Positions 16,535 to 24,974 of a stretch of 26,283 nucleotides of DNA are shown here, in pieces (the stretch's first letter is position 1; each line of letters starts with the position of its first letter). Made by a program: the position numbers and the translations under genes. The DNA is from an uncultured Desulfurellaceae bacterium. Lineage in GTDB: Bacteria > Campylobacterota_A > Desulfurellia > Desulfurellales > Hippeaceae. The notes under the pieces were generated by a model. The model saw only the letters and a list, made by a program, of their open reading frames with translations, did no database searches and was not told the origin of the DNA. The DNA lies in the NCBI GenBank assembly GCA_913056505.1, contig CAJXLZ010000001.1, forward strand, positions 1 to 26,283. The letters are read 5' to 3'.

Positions 16535-18202
16535 ATGGCAAGAAGAAGCGACATAATGTTAAAAGGATATGAAAGGGCGCCTCATAGATCATTACTTAAA
16601 GCTGATGGTTTTACTGATATCGAACTGAATAGACCGATAATAGCAATAGCAAATTCTGCGAATGATATAGTTCCAGGTCATATCCATCTGAAAACGCTTG
16701 TTGAGGCTGTTAAAGCGGGCATTTATATGGCTGGCGGTACACCCGTTGAATTTAATACAATTGCCGTTGATGATGGTATAGCGATGGGTCATTTGGGTAT
16801 GCACTATTCGCTGCCCTCTCGTGAAAATATAGCAGATGCAGTTGAGATAATGATTAGCGCTCATCCTGTAGATGGGCTGGTTATTCTGCCTGCCTGCGAT
16901 AAGATAGTGCCGGGTATGATGATGGCTGCTGCACGTGTTAATATTCCAACCATTATGATATCGGGTGGCCCTATGCTTGCAGGAAGATATAGGGGCACAG
17001 ATATAGATCTCGCCAAAACATTCGAGGGTGTTGGCAAATATATCAGCGGAGATATATCAGAAGATGAGCTACTTGAAATAGAGAACATATCCTGTCCATC
17101 TTGTGGGTCATGCTCGGGGATGTATTCGGCAAATTCCATTAATTGCATTAGTGAGGTTTTAGGTTTGTCCCTGCCCGGAAACGGCACAATGCCTGCACCT
17201 CTATCTGCGCGTGTAAGATTGGCTAAAATTGCAGGAATGAAGATTGTGGATCTTATTGAAAAAAATATAAAACCTCGGGATATTTTAACATTGGATGCCT
17301 TTAAAAATGCAATTTGTGCAGATATGGCAATGGGTTGTTCTACAAATACAGTTTTGCATCTGTTGGCAATAGCTCAGGAAGCAAAGGTTGACTTAAATTT
17401 GGATATGTTCAATGAAATTAGCGATAAAGTTCCTGATTTGTGTTCATTTTCTCCAGTAGGTCCATATCATCTGCAAGATTTGGACGAGGCTGGCGGTATG
17501 ATGGCTCTGTTAAATGAAGTAGACAAACTTGGTATATTGAATAGGGATTGCGTAACAGTTACAGGAAAAACGATCTACGAAAATTACAAAGACGCAAAGG
17601 TGTATAGAAGAGAAGTTATAAGACCTGTTGATGATCCATATTATCCAAAAGGTGGGTTGAGTGTTTTAAAAGGCAACATTGCACCTTACGGTTCTGTTCT
17701 AAAACAATCAGGCGTTGATGAATCTATGAACTATTTTGTCGGCAAGGCGCGAGTGTTTGATTCTGAAGAAGAATCATTGAAGGCTATCTTTAACAAACAA
17801 ATTCAAAAGGGTGATGTTATCGTTATACGATATGAAGGGCCTGCAGGCGGCCCGGGTATGAAAGAGATGCTGCAGCCCACAAGTGCTATAGCCGGTATGG
17901 GTCTTGATAAGGATGTTGCATTGATTACAGACGGAAGATTTTCAGGAGCTACAAGGGGTTTGTCTATAGGACACATTTCACCGGAGGCATATGTTGGTGG
18001 ACTTATAGGACTTATTGAAGAGGGCGATAAAATCGAGATAGATGTAAACAAAAAAACTATCAATCTTCTCGTTGATGATGAAACAATCAATGAAAGAAAA
18101 AAGAACTTCAAGCCTAAAGAGCCTAAAATTACAACAGGTTATCTTGCCCGTTATTCAAAGATGGTTGATCAGGCGCATAAAGGCGCAGTGCTGAAATCGT
18201 AA
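16535..18202 (+). CDS. ilvD: Dihydroxy-acid dehydratase
   Basis: It dehydrates 2,3-dihydroxy-isovalerate and 2,3-dihydroxy-3-methylvalerate to the 2-keto acids for valine, isoleucine and leucine, using an Fe-S cluster as Lewis acid. The 555 residues match the family. Cluster cysteines are Cys121 in ACDKIVPG and the CPSCGSCSG block (Cys187, Cys190, Cys193). The first-position region reads NSANDIVPGH without cysteine, as in the E. coli-type enzyme with an oxygen-labile [4Fe-4S] cluster, rather than the [2Fe-2S] plant type. GCSTNTVLHL and the C-terminal SGATRGLSIGHISPEA block are also characteristic. It has its own promoter and lies 10 bp before leuS, so a branched-chain enzyme and the leucyl-tRNA synthetase are probably co-transcribed. 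No other ilv or leu genes are present here. Confidence 0.97.
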   Translation: MARRSDIMLKGYERAPHRSLLKADGFTDIELNRPIIAIANSANDIVPGHIHLKTLVEAVKAGIYMAGGTPVEFNTIAVDDGIAMGHLGMHYSLPSRENIADAVEIMISAHPVDGLVILPACDKIVPGMMMAAARVNIPTIMISGGPMLAGRYRGTDIDLAKTFEGVGKYISGDISEDELLEIENISCPSCGSCSGMYSANSINCISEVLGLSLPGNGTMPAPLSARVRLAKIAGMKIVDLIEKNIKPRDILTLDAFKNAICADMAMGCSTNTVLHLLAIAQEAKVDLNLDMFNEISDKVPDLCSFSPVGPYHLQDLDEAGGMMALLNEVDKLGILNRDCVTVTGKTIYENYKDAKVYRREVIRPVDDPYYPKGGLSVLKGNIAPYGSVLKQSGVDESMNYFVGKARVFDSEEESLKAIFNKQIQKGDVIVIRYEGPAGGPGMKEMLQPTSAIAGMGLDKDVALITDGRFSGATRGLSIGHISPEAYVGGLIGLIEEGDKIEIDVNKKTINLLVDDETINERKKNFKPKEPKITTGYLARYSKMVDQAHKGAVLKS

Positions 18203-18212
18203 AGGAGATCGT

Positions 18213-20669
18213 ATGATAGAAAAGTACAATCCATCTGTTATCGAGCCTAAGTGGCAAAAAATATGGGAAGAAAAGAGTTCTTTTAAATCAAAGGATAACG
18301 ATAAAAGTGAGAAATTTTATCAGCTTGAGATGTTTCCATACCCATCTGGAAGAATTCATATGGGGCATGTTAGAAATTATACAATAGGTGATGCTATAGC
18401 ACGCTATAAAAGGATGAAGGGATATAATGTTCTGCATCCTATGGGTTTTGATGCATTCGGGATGCCGGCGGAAAATGCGGCTATAACCCACAATACACAT
18501 CCTGCGAAATGGACATATGAAAATATAGACTATATGATAAAAGAGCTGAAGCGCCTGGGTTTTGCGTACGATTGGGAGAGATTGCTTATAACATGCGATC
18601 CGGATTACTACAAATGGGAACAGAAAATTTTCATCGAGATGTTTAAGAGGGGCATGGTCTATAAAAAGAAAAGCAGAGTTAATTATTGCCCAAATTGCAA
18701 AACTGTGCTTGCCAATGAACAGGTGGATGATGGGAAATGCTGGCGTTGCAGTGGTCAAGTCGAAGAAAGAGAAATGGATGAATGGTTTTTTAAAATCACG
18801 GATTATGCTGACGAGCTAATCGATGATATGAGAGAACTTGAAAAAGGTTGGCCGAGAAAAGTTTTAACGCAGCAAATAAACTGGATAGGCAAAAGTAAAG
18901 GAGCATTCATAAAATTCAAAATCAAAGGCATAGATGACTATTTAGAAGTATTTACAACAAGGCCCGATACACTTTTCGGCGTAACATTTGCATCCATTGC
19001 ACCTGATCATCCAAAGTTGAAAGAACTTATCAAGGATGAAGATATTAAACGCAGGCTTGATGAATTCATAGAAAAACAAAAAAATATTACCAATGAGTAT
19101 GACAAAGACAAAGAAGGATTTTTCTCCGGTATTTATATTATAAATCCGGTTAATAATGAAACAGTGCCGCTATATGTTGCAAATTTTGTATTAATGGAGT
19201 ATGGAACAGGTGTTGTTATGGCTGTTCCTGCGCACGACCAGAGAGACTTTGAATTTGCTAATAAATATGGTTTGAAAAAAAGGATTGTTATATATAAAGA
19301 TGGTATGCCTAAATCTGCGGATGATCTAACAGAGGCTTATACAGATGAGGGCGTTTTAATCAATTCTGGTAAATTTAATGGTGAAGATAACGAAAAAGCC
19401 AAACAGGACATAGTTGAATGGTTGAAACAAAAAAATTTAGCGAGGGAAACATATCAATACAAACTTAGGGATTGGAATATATCTCGTCAAAGATATTGGG
19501 GTGCACCTATACCTATTGTATATTGTGAACATTGTGGTGTAGTGCCTGAAAAAATAGAGAATTTGCCTGTAAAATTGCCTGAGGATGTTCAGATTACAGG
19601 CGAGGGCGGCTCACCTTTAAGCAATCAAAAATCCTTTGTGGAAACAATATGCCCTGTTTGTGGCGCAAAGGCAAAAAGAGAGACCGATACCTTTGATACC
19701 TTCGTTGAATCTTCATGGTATTTTTTGAGATATTGCTCGCCTAAATATGATAAGGATATATTTGATAAAGAGGCAGTAGAGTATTGGATGAATGTTGATC
19801 AATATGTCGGTGGTATAGAACATGCTGTTATGCATCTGTTATATGCGAGATATTTTACCAAAGTGCTGAGAGATTTGGGATATCTGAAATTCAATGAACC
19901 GTTTAAGCGCCTTCTCACACAGGGAATGGTCATTAAAGACGGTGCAAAAATGAGTAAATCAAAAGGCAATGTTGTTGATCCGGATGATATTATAAAGCAG
20001 TACGGTGCAGATACGGCGCGCCTATTTGTCCTGTTTGCAGCGCCACCGGAGAAAGATTTAGAGTGGTCTGAGGAAGGTGTTGAGGGATCTTACCGGTTTT
20101 TAAACAGGGTATGGAGACTGCTCTACAAAAACAAGAATCTTATCTCAAAAGATTATGATGTGGCTATTAACAGTGATAGGCTAAAAAAACTCAACTACAC
20201 CATTAATTATACGATAAAAAAGGTAACAAATGACTTGGAACATTATCATTTCAATACAGCCATTGCATCATTAATGGAATACACAAACTTTCTACAGTCT
20301 TTTAATCCAAAGAGTAAAAATGAGGAAGTCCTGTTTGCAAAAGCGCTTAGGTATCTTATTGTTATGATTAGCGTGTTTGCTCCACACATAGCAGAAGAGA
20401 TGTACAGCATGACAAAATCTCAAGGTTTGGTAATTGATGAAAAATGGCCTGTATATGACGAATCGGCACTTATTATGAAAGAAACGACAATAGCCGTGAC
20501 AATTAACGGCAAATTGAGAGATACAATTAGCACCGGTATGGATTCAGACAAAGATACCGTTTTCGAAAAAGCAATGATGAGTAATAAGGTTAAAAAGCAT
20601 ATACAGGGTAAGGATGTAAAGAAAATTATATTTGTAAAAAACAGACTTTTGAATATTGTGGTGTCTTAA
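18213..20669 (+). CDS. leuS: Leucyl-tRNA synthetase
   Basis: This class I aminoacyl-tRNA synthetase charges tRNA-Leu. The 818 residues are in the normal bacterial range. The HIGH motif is HMGH (49-52) after FPYPSGR, and KMSKS is at 579-583. A zinc-ribbon-like CPNC...CWRC pattern lies at about 159-176. The CP1 editing domain is present, with the threonine-rich TTRPDTLFG block at about 249-257 and the GTGVVMAVPAHDQRD aspartate region near 330-345, so post-transfer editing should be retained. AAAGGAGA precedes the ATG at 18213. The lptE start follows the stop by one base. Confidence 0.98.
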   Translation: MIEKYNPSVIEPKWQKIWEEKSSFKSKDNDKSEKFYQLEMFPYPSGRIHMGHVRNYTIGDAIARYKRMKGYNVLHPMGFDAFGMPAENAAITHNTHPAKWTYENIDYMIKELKRLGFAYDWERLLITCDPDYYKWEQKIFIEMFKRGMVYKKKSRVNYCPNCKTVLANEQVDDGKCWRCSGQVEEREMDEWFFKITDYADELIDDMRELEKGWPRKVLTQQINWIGKSKGAFIKFKIKGIDDYLEVFTTRPDTLFGVTFASIAPDHPKLKELIKDEDIKRRLDEFIEKQKNITNEYDKDKEGFFSGIYIINPVNNETVPLYVANFVLMEYGTGVVMAVPAHDQRDFEFANKYGLKKRIVIYKDGMPKSADDLTEAYTDEGVLINSGKFNGEDNEKAKQDIVEWLKQKNLARETYQYKLRDWNISRQRYWGAPIPIVYCEHCGVVPEKIENLPVKLPEDVQITGEGGSPLSNQKSFVETICPVCGAKAKRETDTFDTFVESSWYFLRYCSPKYDKDIFDKEAVEYWMNVDQYVGGIEHAVMHLLYARYFTKVLRDLGYLKFNEPFKRLLTQGMVIKDGAKMSKSKGNVVDPDDIIKQYGADTARLFVLFAAPPEKDLEWSEEGVEGSYRFLNRVWRLLYKNKNLISKDYDVAINSDRLKKLNYTINYTIKKVTNDLEHYHFNTAIASLMEYTNFLQSFNPKSKNEEVLFAKALRYLIVMISVFAPHIAEEMYSMTKSQGLVIDEKWPVYDESALIMKETTIAVTINGKLRDTISTGMDSDKDTVFEKAMMSNKVKKHIQGKDVKKIIFVKNRLLNIVVS

Positions 20670-20670
20670 A

Positions 20671-21189
20671 GTGAAAAAGATAATCAATTTTATAATTATG
20701 TTATTTTTGGGTTTTACGCTTGCCTCATGTGGTTATAGATTTGCAGGATCATATTCGTCGCTTCCTATGGACATCAGGAATGTGTATGTGGATAGTGTTG
20801 AGAATGATACAAGTGAGCCGTCTATTCAAACCAATTTGAGAAGCTATTTGATAAATCAGTTGAATATGGACTCAAGGATTAAGGTGACGAATAAAGATGC
20901 AGCAGACGGTTATCTTTATGTAAAGATAATAAATTATGACATAGAGCAATCTTCCTATGCAAAATCTGGATTTGCATCATCATATAGATGTATAATTACG
21001 GTTTCTGTTTCCTTTAAGTCAAAAAAACAGGATAAATATATTATAAAAGATAATATACTGACATCTTATAAGGATTATAATGCTAATGATCAACTATCGG
21101 CAATAGAAATTGCGAGAAATAGGACATCTGATGAGGTTTTGCGCGATCTTGCAAATAAGATAAAAGATGATATGTTTGTAAATTTTTAA
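20671..21189 (+). CDS. lptE: LPS-assembly lipoprotein LptE
   Basis: This is a lipoprotein plug of the outer-membrane LptD/LptE translocon that inserts lipopolysaccharide in the outer leaflet. With a GTG start at 20671 the product is 172 residues: KK at the N-terminus, a hydrophobic core and the lipobox LASC with lipidated Cys20, followed by GYRFAG. GYRF after the lipid cysteine, then a stretch like the V.V..V.N family pattern (about 36-48), matches LptE. Reading from a TTG at 20656 would only add residues before the signal peptide and overlap leuS. No clear Shine-Dalgarno is seen, so re-initiation after leuS is likely. The leuS-lptE order is also found in E. coli, which supports the call; holA does not follow here. 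Confidence 0.88.
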   Translation: MKKIINFIIMLFLGFTLASCGYRFAGSYSSLPMDIRNVYVDSVENDTSEPSIQTNLRSYLINQLNMDSRIKVTNKDAADGYLYVKIINYDIEQSSYAKSGFASSYRCIITVSVSFKSKKQDKYIIKDNILTSYKDYNANDQLSAIEIARNRTSDEVLRDLANKIKDDMFVNF

Positions 21190-21205
21190 TTAAGGAGTGA
21201 AAGTA

Positions 21206-21997
21206 ATGGAAACATTAGACGAAAAAATTATATCAAGGGCTATACTTGAGCGATACACATCCAAGCTTATGGATTATTTGGACAATGATGTAAGTATTGT
21301 AGGAGGAGGTCCTGCGGGGCTGGTGTGTGCTTATGAGCTTGCTAAAAATGGCGTTAAGGTTGCGCTGTTTGACAAGAGATTAACCTTAGGCGGCGGTATG
21401 TGGGGTGGTGCAATGCTTTTTAATGAAATCGTCGTGCAGGATATGGGAAGAGAAATATTGGACGAGTTTGATATAAAGTATGATAAGTATACAGAAGGAT
21501 ACTATACGGCTGATTCTATAGAGGCGGTATCAACGTTAACGTCAAAAGCTGCAAAAGCAGGTGCAAGGATGTTTAACACAATAGAAATTGAAGATGTTGT
21601 TTTGAAAAAGATAGAGGGAAGCTATAGAGTAAACGGTTTGGTAATAGGATGGACAACTGTCAATATGGCTCATCTTCCGGTTGACCCGCTTGTTGTGACG
21701 AGCAGGTATGTTGTTGATGCAACAGGGCATGATGCTGATGTGGCTACGGTTTTAACGAAAAAAGCAGGTGTTAAACTAATATCTCCTACAGGCGGTGTAG
21801 TCGGGGAGAAGCCAATGTGGGCGGAGATAGGGGAACAGTCTACCATAGAACACACAAAAGAGGTATATCCGGGTTTAATTGTCGCGGGAATGGCTGCTGT
21901 TGCAGTAAATGGCTCTCATAGAATGGGGCCTGTGTTTGGTGGGATGCTACAATCGGGCAAAAAAGCCGCAGAAATAATCATAAACGGCTTAAAATAG
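21206..21997 (+). CDS. thi4: THI4-type thiazole synthase (sulfide-dependent type, ribulose-1,5-bisphosphate synthase-like family)
   Basis: It is predicted to make the adenylated thiazole precursor of thiamine from NAD and glycine. The 263 residues show the dinucleotide motif VGGGPAGL (32-39), the GGGMWGGAM loop (62-70), ATGHDAD (172-178) and the C-terminal MGPVFGGMLQSG block, all typical of THI4. Yeast and plant enzymes donate sulfur from a cysteine just before MDPN. Here the matching stretch reads AHLPVDP (155-161), and the only cysteine in the protein is Cys41 in the cofactor-binding helix. A sulfide-using, multi-turnover enzyme as described in methanogens and some anaerobic bacteria is therefore expected. 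AAGGAG (21192-21197) sits 8 bp before the ATG at 21206, excluding the upstream GTG at 21197. It follows lptE closely. No TPP riboswitch was recognised upstream. Confidence 0.92.
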   Translation: METLDEKIISRAILERYTSKLMDYLDNDVSIVGGGPAGLVCAYELAKNGVKVALFDKRLTLGGGMWGGAMLFNEIVVQDMGREILDEFDIKYDKYTEGYYTADSIEAVSTLTSKAAKAGARMFNTIEIEDVVLKKIEGSYRVNGLVIGWTTVNMAHLPVDPLVVTSRYVVDATGHDADVATVLTKKAGVKLISPTGGVVGEKPMWAEIGEQSTIEHTKEVYPGLIVAGMAAVAVNGSHRMGPVFGGMLQSGKKAAEIIINGLK

Positions 21998-22038
21998 GCT
22001 ATATATTATATCAACACTTTAGAAGGTTACAAATAAAT

Positions 22039-23445
22039 ATGAGAAAAATAAATAATTCCATATTCAGGGAGTATGACATACGAGGTATTTGGCAACAAAA
22101 TATTGATGAACAATTCAGTTTTGATCTGGGCAGGGCGTTTGCAAAATATATAAAAAAATATAGTAAGAAGGATAAGCTAACCATTAGCGTAGGATACGAT
22201 GCAAGATTATCTTCAAAGGATATATTTAGCTCGCTTGCAAAGGGATTAAATTATGAAAATATAGGAGTTATAAATTTAGGGCTTGTCGCAACGCCTGTTC
22301 AATATTTTTCACTATTCAATATGGCAGTAGATGGCGGCGTTATGATAACGGCATCGCACAATCCTAAAGAGTATAATGGATTTAAGCTGAGTTTTGATAA
22401 GGAAACACTTTTTGGGGATAAAATACAGGAAGTTAAGGACATAATGGAAAGCTTGGGTGATGTTGATTACGGTAAAGATGTAAAAAGAGAAGTTGTTGAT
22501 TATAATATTATAAAAGATTATACGGCTTATATGCTCAATGAATTTGGTTATTTGAAACAGTATAAAGATAAACCACCTATTGTGCTTGATGCCGGGAACG
22601 GCTGTGGCGGATTCATAGCTGAACCTATACTAAATAAATTGTCGTTTTTTGTTAAGGGACTGTTTATTGAACCGGATGGCACTTTTCCTAATCATCATCC
22701 TGATCCTACAGTTTTGGGAAATATAGAGGATATGAGAAAAACTGTTGTTGAGGGTAACTACGAGGTAGGTATAGGGTATGATGGCGATGCAGATAGAATC
22801 GGGGTTGTTTTAAAGGATGGCACACTTTTATATGGTGATCAGCTGTTGCTCCTGTTTGCTCAGGATATACTGCGAAAGCATAAGGGCGCAAAGATAATAG
22901 GCGAAGTAAAATGCTCGCAGGTTTTATTTGACGGAGTGCAGAAAGCAGGGGGTAAACCCATAATGTGGAAGGCTGGGCATTCGCTTATAAAGGCAAAAAT
23001 GAAAGATGAAAATGCGCTACTTTCAGGTGAAATGAGCGGACATATATTTTTTAAAGATAGATACTTCGGCTATGATGATGCCATATATGCATCACTCCGA
23101 CTACTTGAAATTATGACGGTTGAAAAGATTGATATTTTAGATTGGAGGAATCGGTTACCGAAAATGTTTAATACGCCTGAGATGCGCATCAGTTGTCCCG
23201 ATAGAAAGAAAGATACAGTTGTGCGGCATATAATCGAATATTGCAAACAGGATAAAGATATTATTGATATTAATACAATAGATGGCGTTAGGTTTAATGT
23301 TGAGGGCGGATGGGGACTTGTCAGAAAGAGCAATACTCAACCTGCAATTGTTTTAAGATTTGAAGCAAACACAAATGAACTATTGGATGATCTATCAGAA
23401 AAATTTATTAGCCTAGTCAAAAAAGAGATTAACAATCAAAAGTAA
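22039..23445 (+). CDS. manB: Phosphomannomutase/phosphoglucomutase
   Basis: It interconverts hexose 1- and 6-phosphates (mannose and/or glucose), feeding GDP-mannose or UDP/ADP-glucose pools for surface glycans and storage. The 468 residues match the AlgC/ManB alpha-D-phosphohexomutase family. The phosphoserine is Ser106 in TASHNPKEYNG, the metal loop DGDADR is at 248-253, the sugar-binding GEMSGH at 330-335, and a C-terminal RKSNTQPAIVLR phosphate-binding segment is present. The GEMSGH form fits enzymes acting on both mannose and glucose phosphates. It lies 41 bp after thi4 with only a weak AGAAGG ribosome site. The gene ends before a repeat-filled gap, facing the convergent DUF445 gene. Confidence 0.93.
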   Translation: MRKINNSIFREYDIRGIWQQNIDEQFSFDLGRAFAKYIKKYSKKDKLTISVGYDARLSSKDIFSSLAKGLNYENIGVINLGLVATPVQYFSLFNMAVDGGVMITASHNPKEYNGFKLSFDKETLFGDKIQEVKDIMESLGDVDYGKDVKREVVDYNIIKDYTAYMLNEFGYLKQYKDKPPIVLDAGNGCGGFIAEPILNKLSFFVKGLFIEPDGTFPNHHPDPTVLGNIEDMRKTVVEGNYEVGIGYDGDADRIGVVLKDGTLLYGDQLLLLFAQDILRKHKGAKIIGEVKCSQVLFDGVQKAGGKPIMWKAGHSLIKAKMKDENALLSGEMSGHIFFKDRYFGYDDAIYASLRLLEIMTVEKIDILDWRNRLPKMFNTPEMRISCPDRKKDTVVRHIIEYCKQDKDIIDINTIDGVRFNVEGGWGLVRKSNTQPAIVLRFEANTNELLDDLSEKFISLVKKEINNQK

Positions 23446-23469
23446 TAATTTATTATTCCGCATTTTTTC

Positions 23470-23585
23470 TTGTCATTCTCACAAACGCTCAGAATCCAGA
23501 GTCCAGATTCCGTGTCAAGCACGGAATGACAAGAGGACAACGTAATAAGTAGAATGGAATGACAGAGTGCGGTGCGGAATAACAA
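23470..23585. repeat. Inverted-repeat element, copy B1 with extra 3' ends
   Basis: The left end TTGTCATTC (23470-23478) pairs with GGAATGACAA (23523-23532), giving a compact 63-bp unit. Inside, TTCCGTG-TCAAG-CACGGAA (23508-23526) is a perfect 7-bp hairpin. Two more right-end-like sequences follow, GGAATGACA (23556-23564) and GGAATAACAA (23576-23585), suggesting tandem or decayed units. The stretch AACGCTCAGAATCCAGA is shared with copy C. Confidence 0.8.
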
Positions 23586-23594
23586 TGGAGAAAA

Positions 23595-23660
23595 TGTCAT
23601 TCCCGCGTATGCGGAATCCAGATTCTATAATCCAGATTCCGCATTAAGCACAAAATGACA
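23595..23660. repeat. Inverted-repeat element, copy B2
   Basis: TGTCATTCCCGC starts at 23595 and the degenerate right end AAAATGACA stops near 23660. The left arm folds as ATTCCCGC with GCGGAAT and one bulged C. Two GATTC-TATAATCCAGATTCC-type direct repeats lie inside. It fills most of the gap between convergent manB and the DUF445 gene, where no separate terminator was recognised. Confidence 0.7.
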
Positions 23661-23684
23661 GAGTGGTGGCGGTGTTGTTATGTG

Positions 23685-24974
23685 CTATATTAGGATGTTT
23701 GGGCTTAATGATAGAAGTATTTCCAATAAACCTATTAAAAATCCCAATACAGCTCCGAAAAAATTTATATACCTGAATTGATCTTTACTTATGTTCAGCA
23801 CAACATCCTCTACTTCGGATATGTCCAATGCGCTTAGTTTTTCCCTCGCAAGCTTTTCTATATCAAAATTAAAGATTTTATCACTCTCTTTTTTAACAAC
23901 ATAAATCAGATTATTGACAATTATAGACGGCAATTTCTTATATATATCCGGTTTAAATGCATTAATTAGATCGAACATCGTATACTTATTCAGCAACAGC
24001 CTTATGTATGCTGTGATTTCAAAAGATATTTTGTAATTGTCCAGTGTATTTATTATATTATCTATGATTTTTCCCTTAATGTCAGTTTTTTTAAGCAGTA
24101 ACTCTGCTTTATCTGCGATTAAAGCCTGCAGCTGCTCCATATTTTTTATGTCTAATATTTTTAATAATTCCTCCGGTTTTTTATCCAATATTTTTTCTTT
24201 AATAGATATAAATATGGCGTTTTTTGTTTTATCTATAACGACAGGATTAATGAGAATATTTTTTATCTCAAAAATAATGGCATCCGTTATTTTTTTGTTA
24301 TCCTCAAAAAGTGGTGATGCCATAGAAATTAGCGAGGCTAAAAGTATATTGGAGTCGTCGGCGTATTTGTCCATAGCGGATTTTATTGTATTATTTATTA
24401 ACGTCCTCATTTCCTGCGAATCAAAATCATTTGATAGTTTATAGAGGGCCGTTTTTGAAAATTCATCGCTTGCACTTTTAATGTTATCTATCTGACTTTT
24501 ATTTAAATAAGAAATTACATCTTTATCTTTATCAACTAAATCAAAAACAGAATGTACGATATACTTAAAATCTATTTTAAATTTCTCTTTTACTATACTA
24601 CTTAGATTTTCATCCAATATTTTTCTGATTAGATTTTCTAATTTTTTATAGTCTATGTTGAAAGATGATAGTTTTCTTGCTAAAATCGTATTTAGGATTT
24701 TATCTGCAAATTCGTATAGAAACAACCTGTTCTTTTTTTTATAGATATGCTTTATTATCTCTTTCTTATCTACAATTTTGTTTGATATGGTGTATGAAAT
24801 TTTATCTATTATATATTTTCTTTTTTTAGGTATAAGACCTGGCGTAAAAGGAATTTTAAAACCGAATAAGTAATAGGGGTTCTTCGGTAAAAAAAGCATC
24901 TTTATGGCTATGTAGTTTGTTACATAGCCTATAAGGGCACCAATAATTGGCAAAAATAATATTTCTATGCTCAT
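23685..24974 (-). CDS. DUF445-family membrane protein
   Basis: This 429-residue protein of the DUF445 (YheB-like) family has no established function. Residues 3-27 form an N-terminal membrane helix containing the conserved GYVTNYIAIKMLF stretch. The motif PFTPGLIPKKR near 42-52 is the family signature. A long, Lys/Asp/Glu-rich, largely helical middle (about 60-390) follows, and a C-terminal membrane helix lies around 400-424 (FFGAVLGFLIGLLEILLSL). The two helices would anchor both ends, with the middle on one face of the inner membrane. Its ATG overlaps the dnaJ stop by 4 bp (ATGA), so it should be translationally coupled to dnaJ. The family call is firm; the role is unknown. Confidence 0.88.
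   Translation of the reverse strand: MSIEILFLPIIGALIGYVTNYIAIKMLFLPKNPYYLFGFKIPFTPGLIPKKRKYIIDKISYTISNKIVDKKEIIKHIYKKKNRLFLYEFADKILNTILARKLSSFNIDYKKLENLIRKILDENLSSIVKEKFKIDFKYIVHSVFDLVDKDKDVISYLNKSQIDNIKSASDEFSKTALYKLSNDFDSQEMRTLINNTIKSAMDKYADDSNILLASLISMASPLFEDNKKITDAIIFEIKNILINPVVIDKTKNAIFISIKEKILDKKPEELLKILDIKNMEQLQALIADKAELLLKKTDIKGKIIDNIINTLDNYKISFEITAYIRLLLNKYTMFDLINAFKPDIYKKLPSIIVNNLIYVVKKESDKIFNFDIEKLAREKLSALDISEVEDVVLNISKDQFRYINFFGAVLGFLIGLLEILLSLSPNILI

Noticed and set aside
18288..18758. 156-codon minus-strand open frame inside leuS
   Set aside because: It is antisense to the conserved HIGH-motif region of leuS; low-complexity, His/Ile/Phe-rich product.
23470..23660. Possible CRISPR-like repetition between manB and the DUF445 gene
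   Set aside because: Units are inverted and irregular in length, with no equal-size spacers and no cas genes nearby.
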